From assembly GCA_014529385.2 (NCBI GenBank), contig CM043945.1, forward strand, positions 98,312,612 through 98,376,611: a stretch of 64,000 bases of DNA. Direction: 5' to 3'. Positions 20,694 to 32,926 of this stretch are shown here, one piece after another; position 1 is the stretch's first letter, and each line of letters opens with the position of its first letter. The position numbers were made by a program, and so were the translations under genes. A model generated the notes under the pieces. That model saw nothing but the letters and a program-made list of their open reading frames with translations. It was not told where the DNA came from and did no database searches. The DNA is from Adiantum capillus-veneris (lineage: Eukaryota > Streptophyta > Polypodiopsida > Polypodiales > Pteridaceae).

Positions 20694-23439
20694 TTACATG
20701 TTGGGTAACCAACGTTTGCCCACTCTATGGCGATTTTCATGCCACCTAGCATGATTAAGGGGTTCGGTGGAGTTTCTCCATTTCTCTTTAGCAGTAAGTC
20801 GAGATTGTCTCCTAACCTCCTTGGCAAGACTTGACTTTCGCGCTCGCACTGGCATGACATCTCCCCAAAGAACAACGAAATAACCAGTCAAACATCTCCT
20901 TCATGTAGTTGGATCTCATAGTTCCACCACCGTGACGTGTATTTTTAAAGTAAACACCTTTGGCTCGATAATGTGATTTTTCCATTCCTTGAGTGCTCCA
21001 CATGTCTAATGAACCATATTTTGACATAAAGAATGCTCCATGCGCATACAAAATATGCTGCATCAAGAAAAAATGCTTAGATCAAATGAATGTTTATGTA
21101 TAGCATCAAAATTTGAACTGAACAAAGTAACTTACCATGTAGTGTGTGATATTTCTCTCTCCCCACACTTGCACAAATGCTTTAGTGAAATGAGAAATGT
21201 GATCTTTGAACAAATTTTGTTGCTCACTTGTGGTTTGGGGTTTCCACATGATTTGAAGCACTAACTCCAAGTGGTGCCACACTTGCCTACGCAGATTTAC
21301 AAGCACGGGATTTGAATCTTGATCGGTCGTACACTTGCAAAGCGCTTTCCATATATAGCTCCCATGGAGCATCCTCCTCACCCCTCTCCTTTTGCATCTC
21401 TGATTTCTTGAAAAACCTACGTGCTTTCACACCATTCATAGATACTTTTTGTGGCACTTCATTCATATTTTCCACCTCACCGATGATAGAAACATTGCCA
21501 CCATGACATCAAATCGAATTTAGAATTTCTTCAACTATTCCAATGGCTTCCACGGATCTGGAAAGTGGTTTCATTATGAAAGCGTACTCTATGTGAAGCT
21601 TTAAAACAAGCGATCAAATATACGCATAAAGGCATGCAAAGTGCAAAAGTGTACATTTGTAAGTGGAAAATTGATAATGGGATGCCATGTTTTATCTTTT
21701 GTTGACCGATTAGGGACCTCCATGATAGGACACTTCAACACCGAGCACACCCAATCCCTTGCATCATCATCCATTGACCCTGTTGCCTGACTTCCCTTGT
21801 CACTTTTCTTTGAAGACGTGGAGCCACGAGTACTCTCCTTGTATCCTCGTACACAATATGGACAAGGAAGAAGTGATGAAGCACCTTGTTTACACCCAAG
21901 TGTACATTTGATTGTTTTTAGATCACCTCCTAAGTGCCACTCAACATCAAATGTACCTACTCCATCTACTTCTAGCTTTTCTCCCTCTAGTTGTGCCTTA
22001 ATAACCTCTGTGATCCAGGGGATCATAGAGAAGACCCATGAGAATGATCACCGATAGCATCGACTTTTGCAAAAGACATACGTTCCAATCTCCGTCCTTT
22101 GACAATTTGACATTCATCTAGCTTAAGAATAAATATGAGCTTCTCTCCAAGTACTGAAACAACACAGGAATTGAGTTATTATACTAAATGATATTCAATA
22201 CAAATAAAAAAAATGACATTACAATTTGTATTACCTTCTGGAGACAAAGCATAAAATTTAACCGTAGCTCGTTGTAGTCGTTTCAAGTCAACAAAAATAT
22301 TGTTGAATTGATGATAACCAAAAGACTTTGCCCCATTAGGAATAGTATTGCCTCCCTTTATATTACCATGTGACTTGGTACTCATGGAAGAGTACATCAT
22401 GGATCCTTCAATGTGTTTGTATTCGCCAAGGGATTCCCGAACGAGATCATTGTTTGATTTTTTTGCAAGTCGGACCCTATGTGGAATAGGAAATAAATTC
22501 TCGGTGATGTCTTGCTCTCGTAATGCATCTTTCATCAATCCATGAAGTGCATGGTATGCATTTGTGCTGATCCCAACCTCATCACAAGCTCTCTAGACAT
22601 CATCCTCATACACAAGGTTAGAGATCTTTTTTAGGATCTCCTTTGTGATGGCATCTTTCATGTGTTTGGCCTTTTCACAACCTATGATGTAAAATATATC
22701 TTCCTTTGAGATGCATCCTAGGAGAAGATTGCAACGGTCCTCTTGTCTAAAACTTCCACACACATCTTGTATATATGTCCTATTTCAAAAGGTGAACCGA
22801 GTTACAAATTGATGGAAATTATTTGAGAGTTATGAACACTGTGAATTAATAAAATTATCTGGTTTCCGTGATCCGCTTCTTACGTGCCCCTCCATTAGAG
22901 GCTAAGTTTTCAATGGAAGATAACTCCCTCTTACCCTCACGTATGCCAAATGGAGTGGCTTTTAGGTGTATCATTGCAATCTGTAGCTTAGTTACCTCTG
23001 TTTCTGTAGCTTTCATCTCCTCTTTAATATCTTTGAGTTGTTTCTATGTGGAATGTAGTTGTTGTTGGAGATTTGTGGAATGAATGTGTAACACTTGACA
23101 TTGTTGTCGGAAATATGCTGACGCACCTGCGTGATTGGAGTCCAATCTCTTACAATACCCAAGAAGACCACGTTCTCTTTCTCCCACATATTTGATTAAG
23201 CTTGGGAATGTATGGAATGTCGGATGACATCCCACGAGAGGATCTTTTGGATACAACCCATCATCAAGCCACAAGTCAACATTGGTTTCTCCTCGAAACC
23301 GTCGTACGGATGCGGGTTGAGATGTTTTCTCATCATTTTTTTTTGTGGGAGCAAATTCGATCGGTAGACGCAGACTGACATTAGTTGACCTAGTAGATGA
23401 CGGCGCAGGTGATTCATTGGTTATATCGCGAAGAGACAT
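20694..23439 (-). pseudogene. Decayed multi-exon transposase-like gene
   Basis: Minus-strand gene starting MSLRDITNESPAPSS (23439). Introns are visible at 22154-22234 (GTAATA...TTTCAG), 21059-21135 (GTAAGT...ATGCAG) and about 22780-22883. Order: Ser/Thr-rich N-terminus, a coiled coil (HSTNLQQQ, KQLKDIKEEM), a helical region, then a core with KLDECQIVKG, HLGGDLKTIK, CPYC, HFCTLHAFMRIFDRLF, FVQVWGE, FMSKYGSLDMWSTQGMEKSH and a basic C-terminus ending KRWLPNM. Acidic residues spaced along a zinc-ribbon-like core suggest an RNase H-fold transposase, but I cannot name the superfamily. Stops (TAG near 23044 and in EDDV-RACDE) and frameshifts (near 22026, 21600, 20890) show decay. It ends 220 bp before the H3-like gene on the same strand. 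Confidence 0.5.
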
Positions 23440-23635
23440 GGTGGAAAGTTATGATGGGGAAATTTTTTCATAAGATATACTTTTTGGGATAAATAGACAA
23501 TTTTTGAGATAAAAAGACTTAAAAATATTATTTTTCATATATAGGTTCAATTTTTGAGCTCAAAGGAGGGAATTTTTTAAATTTTAAAAATTTCAATTTT
23601 TAGGCTTTATTAGATGGACGTTTTGATGATGTGGC
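23440..23635. other. Upstream flank of the transposase-like gene
   Basis: Very AT-rich and noncoding; the promoter of the gene starting at 23439 should be here but no clear TATA box stands out among the A/T runs. Confidence 0.4.
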
Positions 23636-23639
23636 ATTA

Positions 23640-23729
23640 TCTATTTATTCTTGGAATTAATGTAGAGAGAGACCCAAGGAATTTTAGATTTGGAGCTTAT
23701 AAAAGCTAGATTCTTCTCAAAAAATTAGG

Positions 23730-23799
<70 letters not shown>

Positions 23800-24128
23800 A
23801 TCTTTTCAAAGCTTAAAAGATCCATTTTGAAGATTTTATTAAAAAATCATTTTTTGGGGTGAATTGATGCATGAGTTGAAAAGTGGAAGATGTCATAACT
23901 ACTTACTCTCTTTGTAGAATTAATGTAGAGAGGGACCCAAGGAATTTTAGATTTGGAGCTTATAAAAGCTAGATTCTTCTAAAAAAATACTATTATATAT
24001 ATATATAGGGACCTTTTGAAAGCTTAAAAGATTCATTTTGAAGATTTTATAAAAAAAAAAATTTGGGGTGAATTGATGCACGAACTAAAAAGTGGATTTT
24101 GTCATAACTACTTACTCTCTTTGTTTGG
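23640..24128. repeat. Tandem duplication with TA microsatellites of unequal length
   Basis: A unit running from gaattaatgtagagag through cccaaggaattttag, gcttataaaagctag, a TA run, ccattttgaagatttta, gggtgaattgatgca and cataactacttactctctttg occurs twice, about 23655-23915 and 23917-24123. The TA run is 66 bp in the first copy (23731-23796) and about 14 bp in the second (23994-24007). Confidence 0.8.
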
Positions 24129-24409
24129 TGATAGGTAGAGAGAGAATGGTTCTTCTCTCTACTTTTATGCCTCTCTCTCTTTTTACCCCCCTCTCTCTCC
24201 TACTTTATCCCCCCTCTTCCTCCTACTTTACCACCCTCATTCTCTACTTTCCCCCCCTCTCCTATCTAGAGAGAAGTTAGAGAGAGAGCTACAAAAGTAG
24301 CCCTATTTATTGCTTTGTTCCCTCCATCCCCTACAAAATTAGCTTTAATCCCTTAAAATTAGGAATCCTTACATGGCCCCAAGGGGGTCCAATTTTTTCC
24401 TAATGACAT
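24129..24409. other. Pyrimidine-rich noncoding stretch
   Basis: CT- and C-rich tracts, then a short ordinary segment up to the left repeat of the second gypsy element. No gene. Confidence 0.5.
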
Positions 24410-24435
24410 TGATGTTTTCTTTTTCATCTCCAATC

Positions 24436-24475
<40 letters not shown>

Positions 24476-25316
24476 AATCTCGTCTCCTTAACCAAACCTA
24501 TCTCTCTCACTCTTAGTAATTCATCCTCTCTACAAATTTTAGGTTCTCCTTGCTACAGGTACATCTCTCCCCGCAGTATCCTTATTGCCTACGGGCAAGA
24601 ATAGGGTTTGAGAGAATTCTCTTCTCTTCTCTTCCCTTCTCTTCTTTCATATCTACATTTTTCACATACTAGAGTTATCCTAGATGAATAATCCACATGA
24701 TGATAATTTCTATCGCTTTCACTCTGTACGATCTATTAGAATTAACGTATGGATTAGCCGTCAACTTATACAATTTCAATAGCGTATAGTATTTCTCTTT
24801 GGCCCAGAAAGGCTCAATAAAATACTTTTATCACCGCATCCCATTATACTACCTCTCATAGACCATAACTTTTCTTTTGACATAAGCGTAGTTATCTTGC
24901 TATGAACCAAGAGGATTTGGTACACACAATTAATCCCAATCGCTAGACAAAATATATATATTATGGTAAGCACAAAACTACAATTCCAAAGAACAATTCG
25001 TAGCCTATTTGGTTAGCCAAGATTGAATGCCATTAACTCATCTATTAACCCTTTCATATTACCCATGATACGATATGACCATCGCCTTGATGTTTTCATC
25101 TTTGCGTTGTTTTGACATTCTCTTTTGTGTTCTTTCTTTGTGTGTGTGAGTGCAAGAGAGAAAGAGTGGGGCTTCTTTGATTGCACTTATTTCCAAACCC
25201 TAGTCTTCATCGCATCTATGGTTTAACTCCTTCATATAGTTTTTTTTCAGTTCTATCACAAACTCTCACAACCACAAGCTAGGTGCTTTCCTAGCAAGAC
25301 CGCAAATTTCTCGACA
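24410..25316 (+). repeat. Left direct repeat (probable 5' LTR) of the second gypsy element
   Basis: Starts TGATGTTTTC and ends TTTCTCGACA, with a TA run at 24440-24473. After its end comes tattt, then TGGTGAGCTTGACGCG at about 25323, a possible primer site. The leader ORFs intact in the right copy are broken here: TAG in the first and a 1-base insertion in the second. Confidence 0.7.
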
Positions 25317-25369
25317 TATTTTTGGTGAGCTTGACGCGAATCTGCCAAGGTGAGAGTTTGTGGGTAACC

Positions 25370-27057
25370 ATGGGTGATAATGTTGAGCAACAGCGTATGC
25401 ATTTTCACCGAGCAACAATGCAAATGTTTTAAGCATTTGCAATGTTCATGCAACAACAACATGCCACTGAAAGAAGGGAGATTTTAGCAACGAGGTCCAT
25501 AAAGGCGGTCATCATCATAATGGATCAGTTCAATGGAAAAGATGTAACCAAGTACTTATGCAAGTATGTGAAGGAGATGGAGCTGCATCGCGTGTCAGAA
25601 GGTGAGATGATGTAAAGCTTTGAGCTAGTTGTTGCTCCAGAAACTAGGGAGCATGTTAGGGCATGGGAGAAATTGGGAAGAACTCGATCAAAGTATCTTT
25701 AAAGGAGGAATATTTCATGGAGGACTTCGAGAGAGTGACCAAAAGGACATTCTTAGAATGGGTAGTCAAGCCAAAGCAAGGACTATCAATAATAGAGCTA
25801 CTTAGGGAATTTGAATGGCGTTGTGCACAACTCACCAAGACAAAAACGGCCACTCTAGATGTAGAGAAGACATATCTTTTCTTACAAGCCGCACGTAAAG
25901 ATTTTCAAGAAAATTTGGAGCTTCTTCTTGAAGATAAAGATGCTGAGCAAGGACTAAAGACCGACTGGAATGAAGTTGAAGGTGTTATCTCATTGCTTGC
26001 CAAATGACAAAGAAGAAGGGACAAGATGATAGTAAACACTACAAGTCCTTCAACCTCAACTTCTGACAAAATGGTAAAGCCTACTTATATAGCTCCTAAA
26101 TTTGATGAGTCTATGCTAGATGAGCTTGTGAAGGGAATGTGTGACTTGAAGGTGAAGCTTGCAAAGCTTGAAGAAAAAGGCCAACCATCAGGGCCACTTC
26201 GTAAGCAAAGACAACAGCCCAAAGAAGTGTTTGTTAATAGATGTATTTGGTGTGATAGTACAGACCATGTAAGAAGGGATTGTGATGATTTTAGTGATGC
26301 TTTTTCAAAAGATGTTTTCTTTTTTAAGGATGGTAAAATCCACTTAAGAGAGACAGGTCTACCCTTGAGAACTAACTTCGGGAAGGGGGGAATGGACACC
26401 TTAGTTGAAGATATGGCAACTAACCATGCTAGCTCTTCAGTTGAGGCAGCTACTTATGGAGTAAAAATTGAGCATCTTAGGATGAAAAGGTGAATGACCA
26501 TCATGCTCAAATTTGGCCAAATGTCATGCAATTAGCTAAAAAGAGAAAGCTTACAAAAGAGATTCTACATGAAGCACGTGATTGCATACGTCTAGAAATG
26601 GGATGGAATGATCCATTGGACTCATTGTCAGTGCATGCCTACATTACAAAATGCCAACAAAATGAGGCTATTGTAGAAGAGAAGCGCAGACGTGAGAATG
26701 CTGATGAAGGACCATCAAAAAGAGCTTTTAAAACTAGGGGAAGAAGTGACTCAATGCCTTCCCAAACACCCCCGACACAAGGAGCGTCTCCACCTGAAGT
26801 ACTCATGGAGGAGTCTACAAACAGGGAAGAAGAAAGAGCCAACAAAAAGTAAGACAAAAGGCCCAACTTATAAAGTACAATCTGATATTGAGGTGGCTAC
26901 AAATTTGAAGAAAGTCTTGGAGGAAAGGATCTTGAATAGCAAGATTGAGTTTACTCTGGGAGAATTTCTTGGCATTGCAAAGCGTGAATTCCATGAGGAG
27001 ATCATTGACATCATCAAGAGGAAGAGGCAAACTCTTGCTGAAGTTTCTCATCCATAG
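25370..27057 (+). pseudogene. Gag of the second gypsy element
   Basis: Begins MGDNVEQQRMHFHRATMQMF, with TAA at 25430-25432 and 25613-25615, then shifts frame near 25675 into FERVTKRTFLEWVVKPKQG and LLREFEWRCAQL, which look like a gag core. A CCHC zinc knuckle, C-IW-C-DSTD-H-VRRD-C, lies at 26242-26283. A TGA at 26005-26007 and frame changes near 26490 and 26820 follow. The tail (EFLGIAKREFHEEIIDIIKRKRQT) leads into the protease. Confidence 0.75.
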
Positions 27058-27093
27058 GTTGAAGGGGAAACCTCGAAGACACAAGGAATACAG

Positions 27094-27738
27094 ATGCAAA
27101 ATAAGGAGGAGGATGATGGAACTGTGGTAGGATGCTACCAATCTAGTGGGAGAGTGAAGCAAGTGCATTTCTCAAATGATGATGAAGAAGTTGAAGCTAT
27201 TCCTAGGAGTTACTATTCACGAATTCATTGGGCAAGGGCTACTACAGAAACTTTGGTCAAGGTAGGTGATCTTGAAGAACCATTTGTTGTCTTGATTGAC
27301 CATGGTTCAGAAATAAACATAATGTCAAAGAGTCTCTACAACAAGTGCAAATGGCCGATGGACACAGATCATGGCTAGATGGTCAAAGTGGCAAAAAATT
27401 CATCCGGTGAATTGTATGTAGCATGTCCAGGTGTGAAGGTGACAATAGGTGATGTAAAGATTGACCAAAACTTCTTTGTACTGGATACATCTTCATATCA
27501 TGTCATCCTTGGACAGCCCTACATTGTGGGAGTTCGAATGGAAACAAAGGTAATGGATGATGGTTTAGCATATGCTAGGATACGCAGCAAAGATGGTAAA
27601 CGTGCTGTCCAATTCCTCACAGTTTGTGTAAACCATGAAAGAAATCGTGACAACCTCAGAGAACATCCTCTACCAAAGGTGAGCAAAGAGTTTCATGACC
27701 ATAGGGAAATGATGGGTTTTGGCCAAGTACCATTGTAA
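27094..27738 (+). pseudogene. Aspartic protease of the second gypsy element
   Basis: The active-site stretch VLIDHGSEINIMSKSLY has D-H-G where D-S/T-G is usual. The second half contains FFVLDTSSYHVILGQPYI, the hydrophobic-glycine motif. A single TAG at 27376-27378, which should be Trp (DHG-W-MVKVA), splits the domain. Confidence 0.75.
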
Positions 27739-27815
27739 AGCGGGATTGCAGTGGTACAGAAAGAAAAAGGGTCTCACCTGATCCAAAAACAAGTGAAACT
27801 TTCTCAACATGCTCT

Positions 27816-30100
27816 TTGAAAACAAGGAATGGATCAGTATGTTTTACAAAACTTGAAGATTTGAAGAGATGTGAGAGGAAATATGTGCATAATGTACAAA
27901 TAGGCATGAAAAAGAGTGGTTTGCTAGAGCCTACTGAAAATGTTTTGGGTTTGTGTGAACAAGTTTCTTTTGTAGATACTATGGGTGAGCTTGATGCTAT
28001 AATGGGGTCTAGTTTGCATCTTGAAAATGAAGTTGTGGAAGTTTGCTCTATGGAAATGTATCAAGTAATAGAAGCCTTTAAAGAAAACCAAACAGTTGGT
28101 CCAAAAGTCCATGTTGAAACTAAATACAAGAGTGTAGCAAAGAAGGTGAAACCAGTAGCTTCACCCTTACCACCCAACAACAGGGAAAAGATTGAGCAGG
28201 CTTCTTTACAACCAAGTTTGAGGAATCCTAAAAAGATTGGGCATACCTTCACAAAGGAGTCTTTCCAAGCGTTGCAGATTGGTCGCGAGGAGTTTCGAAC
28301 ACAGGAGGAGACAAAGTGCTTCAAAGAAATTATTTCAAAGCATGGTAAGGCTTTTGCATTTGAGCCACATGAGATAGGATGGATCCTTCTATAGTAGCTC
28401 CTATGGTAATTTTCACAGTACCTCATGTGCCTTGGAATCTGTGGCCTATTCCGGTTCCAAAGGCTCATTTTCCAAAGTTAGTAGAGCTACTGAATGAGAA
28501 AATTAAAATGGGAATCTTGGAGCCTTCTTGTGCTCCATACTCAAATAGGTGGTTCAGAGTTCCAAAGAAGAATGGTTCTCTATGCTTCATCCGAGATATG
28601 CAACCGGTGAACAAGGTGACAATTAGAAATGTAGGTACAGGTCCAATTGTGGATGAGTTTGCAGGGAGGACAATCTACTCAATGGGGGATCTCTACTCAG
28701 GGTATGATCAATTTCAGCTTGCAATCAAAAGCAGAGACTTGACAACCATGAGGACAACTTTGGGTTTGGTAAGGATGTGTACCTTGCCACTGGGAGCAAC
28801 CAACTTGGTTGCACATATGATGAATGGGATGAATAAGGTCTTACGTGACTTTATTCCTCAAATCACAATGCCTTTCATTGATGATTTGCCTATCAAAGGA
28901 TGTGAAGAAAGTGACAAAGATGAAGCTTTGGATCTCCAGGGATGTCGCAGGTTTGTGGTAAATCACATAAATGATTGTGATAAAATTTTGTCTAGGTTGG
29001 AAGAAGTGAATCTTACATTGTCAGGGAAAAATTCTATGTTTGGTGTCAATGAAGTGCTCATTGTGGGGCACATGTGCGGGCCATATGGAAGGAAACCTTG
29101 TCCAGCAAAGGTAGATGCCATCCAAAGAATGAAAGAAACATGCACTAGCATCACTGAGGTTAGAAGGTTTCTGGGAGCATGTGTCTTCTATGTTATTTGG
29201 ATTCCACATTATGCATGTGTAGCTGATCCTCTTTATCATTTTCTTAGAAAGAATCAAAAGTTTAAATGGACAGAAGCACATGTAAAATCCATGAAAAAGC
29301 TAAAGGCGTTGCTCCAGTCAGCACCAACTTTGAGAAAGGTAGACTATGAGTGTCAAAGGCCAGTGATTGTGACATTAGACACTAGTCCTACAGGGATTGG
29401 ATGGGCAATAGGGCAAGATGACGAAGAAGGGCACAGGTATGTGGTACCTAAGATTTGGAGCAAAGGTACTAAATTCTCGCCAAAGAAACTATCCACAAAT
29501 AAAGAGAGAGCTATGGGGTATGGTTACAGCCTTGAAAAATGGGAAAGAGTACCTAATTGGTGCATGTGTGGTTGTAGAAACAGATTGTCTAGCACTTCTT
29601 GGGATGATTATAAGCTGCTCAACACCAGACATTGCTATGTTGCGGTGGATTGCCTACATTAAGGCCTTAAATCTTGAGTTTAAGCACATTGCAGCTAAAG
29701 ACAATACAGTGGCAGATATGCTATCAAGGGCAATATATGAAGATGAGTCACAAATGATTGATGAGGGAGATGATGTAGGCACAAAGTTCTATTCTATCTC
29801 TCATGTCAAAGGTAACAATGTCTGCATGACTAATTCACTTGAATTGTTCTTGAAAGATCTTTATGAAGGTGATTGGCTTCTTATTGGAAGCTACTTTAGT
29901 ACTCTAACAAAACAGGATGATTGGTCTGAACAAGAATTCAAGAGGATACGTAGGAAATCATATGGGTACTTTTTGGGGGATGGTTACTTGTGGAAGCATC
30001 CTAAACAAAAGGGTGCTACACCACAACGGGTTATATGTAAAAAAGAGACTCAAGTAAATCTCATGCAAGGGTTTCATGAGAGTCTATGGGCTGGACACAG
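27816..30100 (+). pseudogene. RT and RNase H of the second gypsy element
   Basis: A linker frame (27816-28394) ends in the segment before RT (FKEIISKHGKAFAFEPHEIG). RT (from 28379, another frame) shows VPKKNGSLCFIRDMQPVNK, YSMGDLYSGYDQF, TLPLGATNLVAHM and the catalytic MPFIDDLPIKG. RNase H follows with VTLDTSPTGIGWAIGQ. A frameshift near 29440-29500 moves it to a third frame that carries QIKRELWGMVTALK, VETDCLALLGMI and AAKDNTVADMLSRA. The insertion of about 15 residues after the FIDD box is unlike the other two gypsy elements in this window. Confidence 0.82.
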
Positions 30101-31160
30101 AGGTGTGTGGGCAACTTTCTCCAAGTTGAAAGAAAAATATTGGTGGAAGGGTATGTATAAAGATGTATCTCAGTTTGTAGAGTCATGTATAACTTGTCAA
30201 ATGTATTCAAATGTCTGACATTGTGATGGATTGCACCCTACATATCCACTAGCCATGCACTATAGATGGGTTGTGGATCTAGTCACAATGCCTTTAGGAC
30301 TCTGGAAGATGAGATACTTGGTTCTTGCACAAGAGGACCTAACTAACCAGGTTGAAGGAAGAGCATTAAGGACTAAAACCACATAAGCTGTGTGAAAATT
30401 CCTTCTTGATGAGGTGATTTGCCGTTATGGTTGTGTGGGAAAAATCACTGCAGATAGAGGTGAATTGGATGCTGAAGAAGCAAGGGAGTTCTTTTCTAGA
30501 TTAGGAATCAAGTTTTCCCTTACTACAGCTTACAACCCTGAAGGCAATGGAAAGAGTGAAAGAGGGCATCCTCCTATCATCAAAGCTTTGGCCAAGGCTT
30601 GCAAAGGAAGAGTTGGTGAGCGGCAAAAACTGTTACCATATGCTTTATGGGCTGATCGTACAACACATAGCTCAATAACTCGCTATATACCTGCGGAGCT
30701 AATGTATGGTCAAAATCAAGTGATGCCGATTGAAGATACAATTCCCACATGGAATGTACTACCTTGGCAAGAGGGGCTTAGAAGGGAAGATCTCCTTGCA
30801 CTACGTATAAGGAAACTAGAGAGAAGATCTGGAGACATTGAAGTTGCAAAAGAACGACTCAAAAATGAAAGGTTGAAAAACAAGGACTACTTTGATAAGC
30901 GGCATCGACTCAAGAGAAAATCAATTGACAAAGGTGACTGGGTTTTAGTGTATGATAGTAGCCTTGATAACCAGGACATAGTCATGCGTAAGTTCTCAAA
31001 AAGATGGTTTGGACCGTATGTTGTAAAGCATGTGCATGAAAATGCTATTTATAGCTTGTTTGAATAATATGGTACAGAAGTAAAGATTCCCATTGCAGGA
31101 AAAAGGATCAAAATGTTTAAGAGAAGAGGAGACAATGATCTAGAAGATGTTGATGAGTAA
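30101..31160 (+). pseudogene. Integrase of the second gypsy element
   Basis: Zinc-binding H-H-C-C: FHESLWAGHRG and CITC. The catalytic triad is Asp in RWVVDLVTM, Asp in ITADRGELDAEE and Glu in GNGKSERGH. The C-terminus has KGDWVLVYDSS and KRWFGPYVVKHV. A TGA at 30216-30218, a TAA and a TGA near 30385-30395, and a TAA at 31065-31067 interrupt it. No chromodomain follows. Confidence 0.8.
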
Positions 31161-31697
31161 GAAGAGCAAAACACAGGTGAAGATCAAAGTGAACATGAAG
31201 CTCTGGAATAATCCACTGAAGAAGAAATCAAGGAAGATGTACAAGAGGGCTGATCTTACAAAGAGACAATGTGGCACATACCGGAGGATGCGCAGGTTTA
31301 GAGGGGCTGGATGTCGTGCTGTGACATGTACATAGTGGGAACTCATGGTACAAGAGTTATCTTCTAACATTTTAGATACATAATTATATTTCCTAAAATG
31401 TAAATATGCATATTTAAGTATAATAATAAGCTTTCTATCTCATCCTATTATTTTTTTCAAGGGTAACCTATTCTTACTTTACCCATCAGAAAATACTATG
31501 GGAAAAGCGTCAATAGCTCCGCCTCTTTAACTTGGGGCAAAAAAGCATTGATTCTTTATTTCTACTATCTCATTATCATCTCACACCCTAGCTAGATCCT
31601 ATATCTAGGGTAAACTCCAATATATATATACTCTATGAATTTTTATATTTTTCTTATATTTCTTTTTAAAAAGCTACTAGGAGGGAATCAAATCCTA
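31161..31697. other. 3' untranslated part of the second gypsy element
   Basis: AT-rich, noncoding. Near 31689 the sequence aggaggga could be a remnant polypurine tract, and cctagtgggacactagg at about 31693-31709 is a small palindrome. Confidence 0.35.
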
Positions 31698-32431
31698 GTG
31701 GGACACTAGGTGGCATGATTTCAAAGATACACTTATTTTAATGCATTATTGCAAACATGATTACAAAAATTTATCAAGGAGCAATGTCATGATTTCATAT
31801 GGCATGAGGTGTCCTTTGGAATCAAATGTAAGTCTACGCTAAGGGGACCACAGGAAGACCTTTGCTGCCAGAAATGGACCCTATTTTGATGATTTCTTTA
31901 CACAAGGTTCCAATCTGAATTGGAAAACCATTTTAAAATGGAAGTCGTAGCTAATGAGCTGAATTTCCTGCCCATATTTTTTACTTTTTTATTTAGAGCC
32001 ACGGTTGAGGAGATATGATCAAAATACTGGACCCCAGTCTGCCCACATCATGTAGGGACAACTCATTTCCAACTTTTCCAGTTTCTCTTCACACTGCCTC
32101 CTCTCTTCCTGTGTAAATCCTTGGGGCTTCCCTTCACCTATAAAAGGGGACCTCTTCTTCCTTGAAAACCACTCAAGCATTCAAGCCATTGATGAGAGGA
32201 ATCCATGAGGGAGTGAGTAGTAATGCCAAATTGTACTTAGCCATTAACATAAGCCTAAGCCTACACTTTCTCCTAGAGAAGGCTAGCCATTCTTGGACGC
32301 AATCCTTGGAAGATCAACTCTAATCAAAGAAGTTCTTGGACTTGGCGTATCAATCAAAGTAGAATTCTCCCTCTTCTTCTATCTCCATCAATAATGGTGC
32401 CGAAGAATTTGTCAAGTAAGATGTGTTCTAC
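31698..32431 (+). repeat. LTR-like segment of another family
   Basis: Begins TGGGACACTAGG and ends GTGTTCTACA. It has the layout of a plant LTR: an AT-rich upstream part, a TATA box at about 32138 (cacctataaaagggg), then ctcaagcattcaagcc and a CT-rich end. Its last 160 bp match 15031-15197. It directly abuts the right repeat of the second gypsy element, so it is a solo LTR, a recombination partner, or the true 3' LTR of the element. Confidence 0.5.
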
Positions 32432-32707
32432 ATTGATGTTTTCTTGATTTCTTGTTGTTTTCTTTCTCATATCTAATCCAACATATATATATATATCTAA
32501 TCTTGTCTCCTTAACCGAACCTATCTCTCTCACTCTTATTAATTCATCCTCTACAAATTTTAGGTTCTCCTTGCTACAGGTACATCTCTCCCCGTAGTAT
32601 CCTTATTGCCTACGGGCAAGAATAGGGGTTGGGAGGGAAATTCTCTTCTCTTCTCTTCACTTCTCTTCTCTCATATCTACATTTTGCACATACTATAGTT
32701 ATCCGAG

Positions 32708-32926
32708 ATGAAGAATCCACATGATGATAATTTCTATCACTTTCACCTTGTACGATCTATTAGAATTAACGTATGGATTAGCCGTAAAATACACTTTCAA
32801 CAACGTAGAGTGTTTCTCTTTGGCCCAAAAAGTCTCAATGAAATACTTCTATCACCGGATCCCATTATACTACCTCTCATAGACTATAACTTTTCTTTTG
32901 ACGTAAGCATAGTTATCTTGCTATGA
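32708..32926 (+). CDS. Small ORF (72 aa) inside the right repeat
   Basis: Opens MKNPHDDNFYHFHLVRSI and ends LPLIDYNFSFDVSIVILL. Its stop overlaps the next ATG (ATGA). It resembles the following ORF along its length, suggesting an internal duplication, and resembles the MNQ leader ORF of the Tat-like element in its second half. In the left repeat it has a TAG. Function unknown; the alternation of hydrophobic and polar residues suggests a beta-rich fold. Confidence 0.45.
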   Translation: MKNPHDDNFYHFHLVRSIRINVWISRKIHFQQRRVFLFGPKSLNEILLSPDPIILPLIDYNFSFDVSIVILL

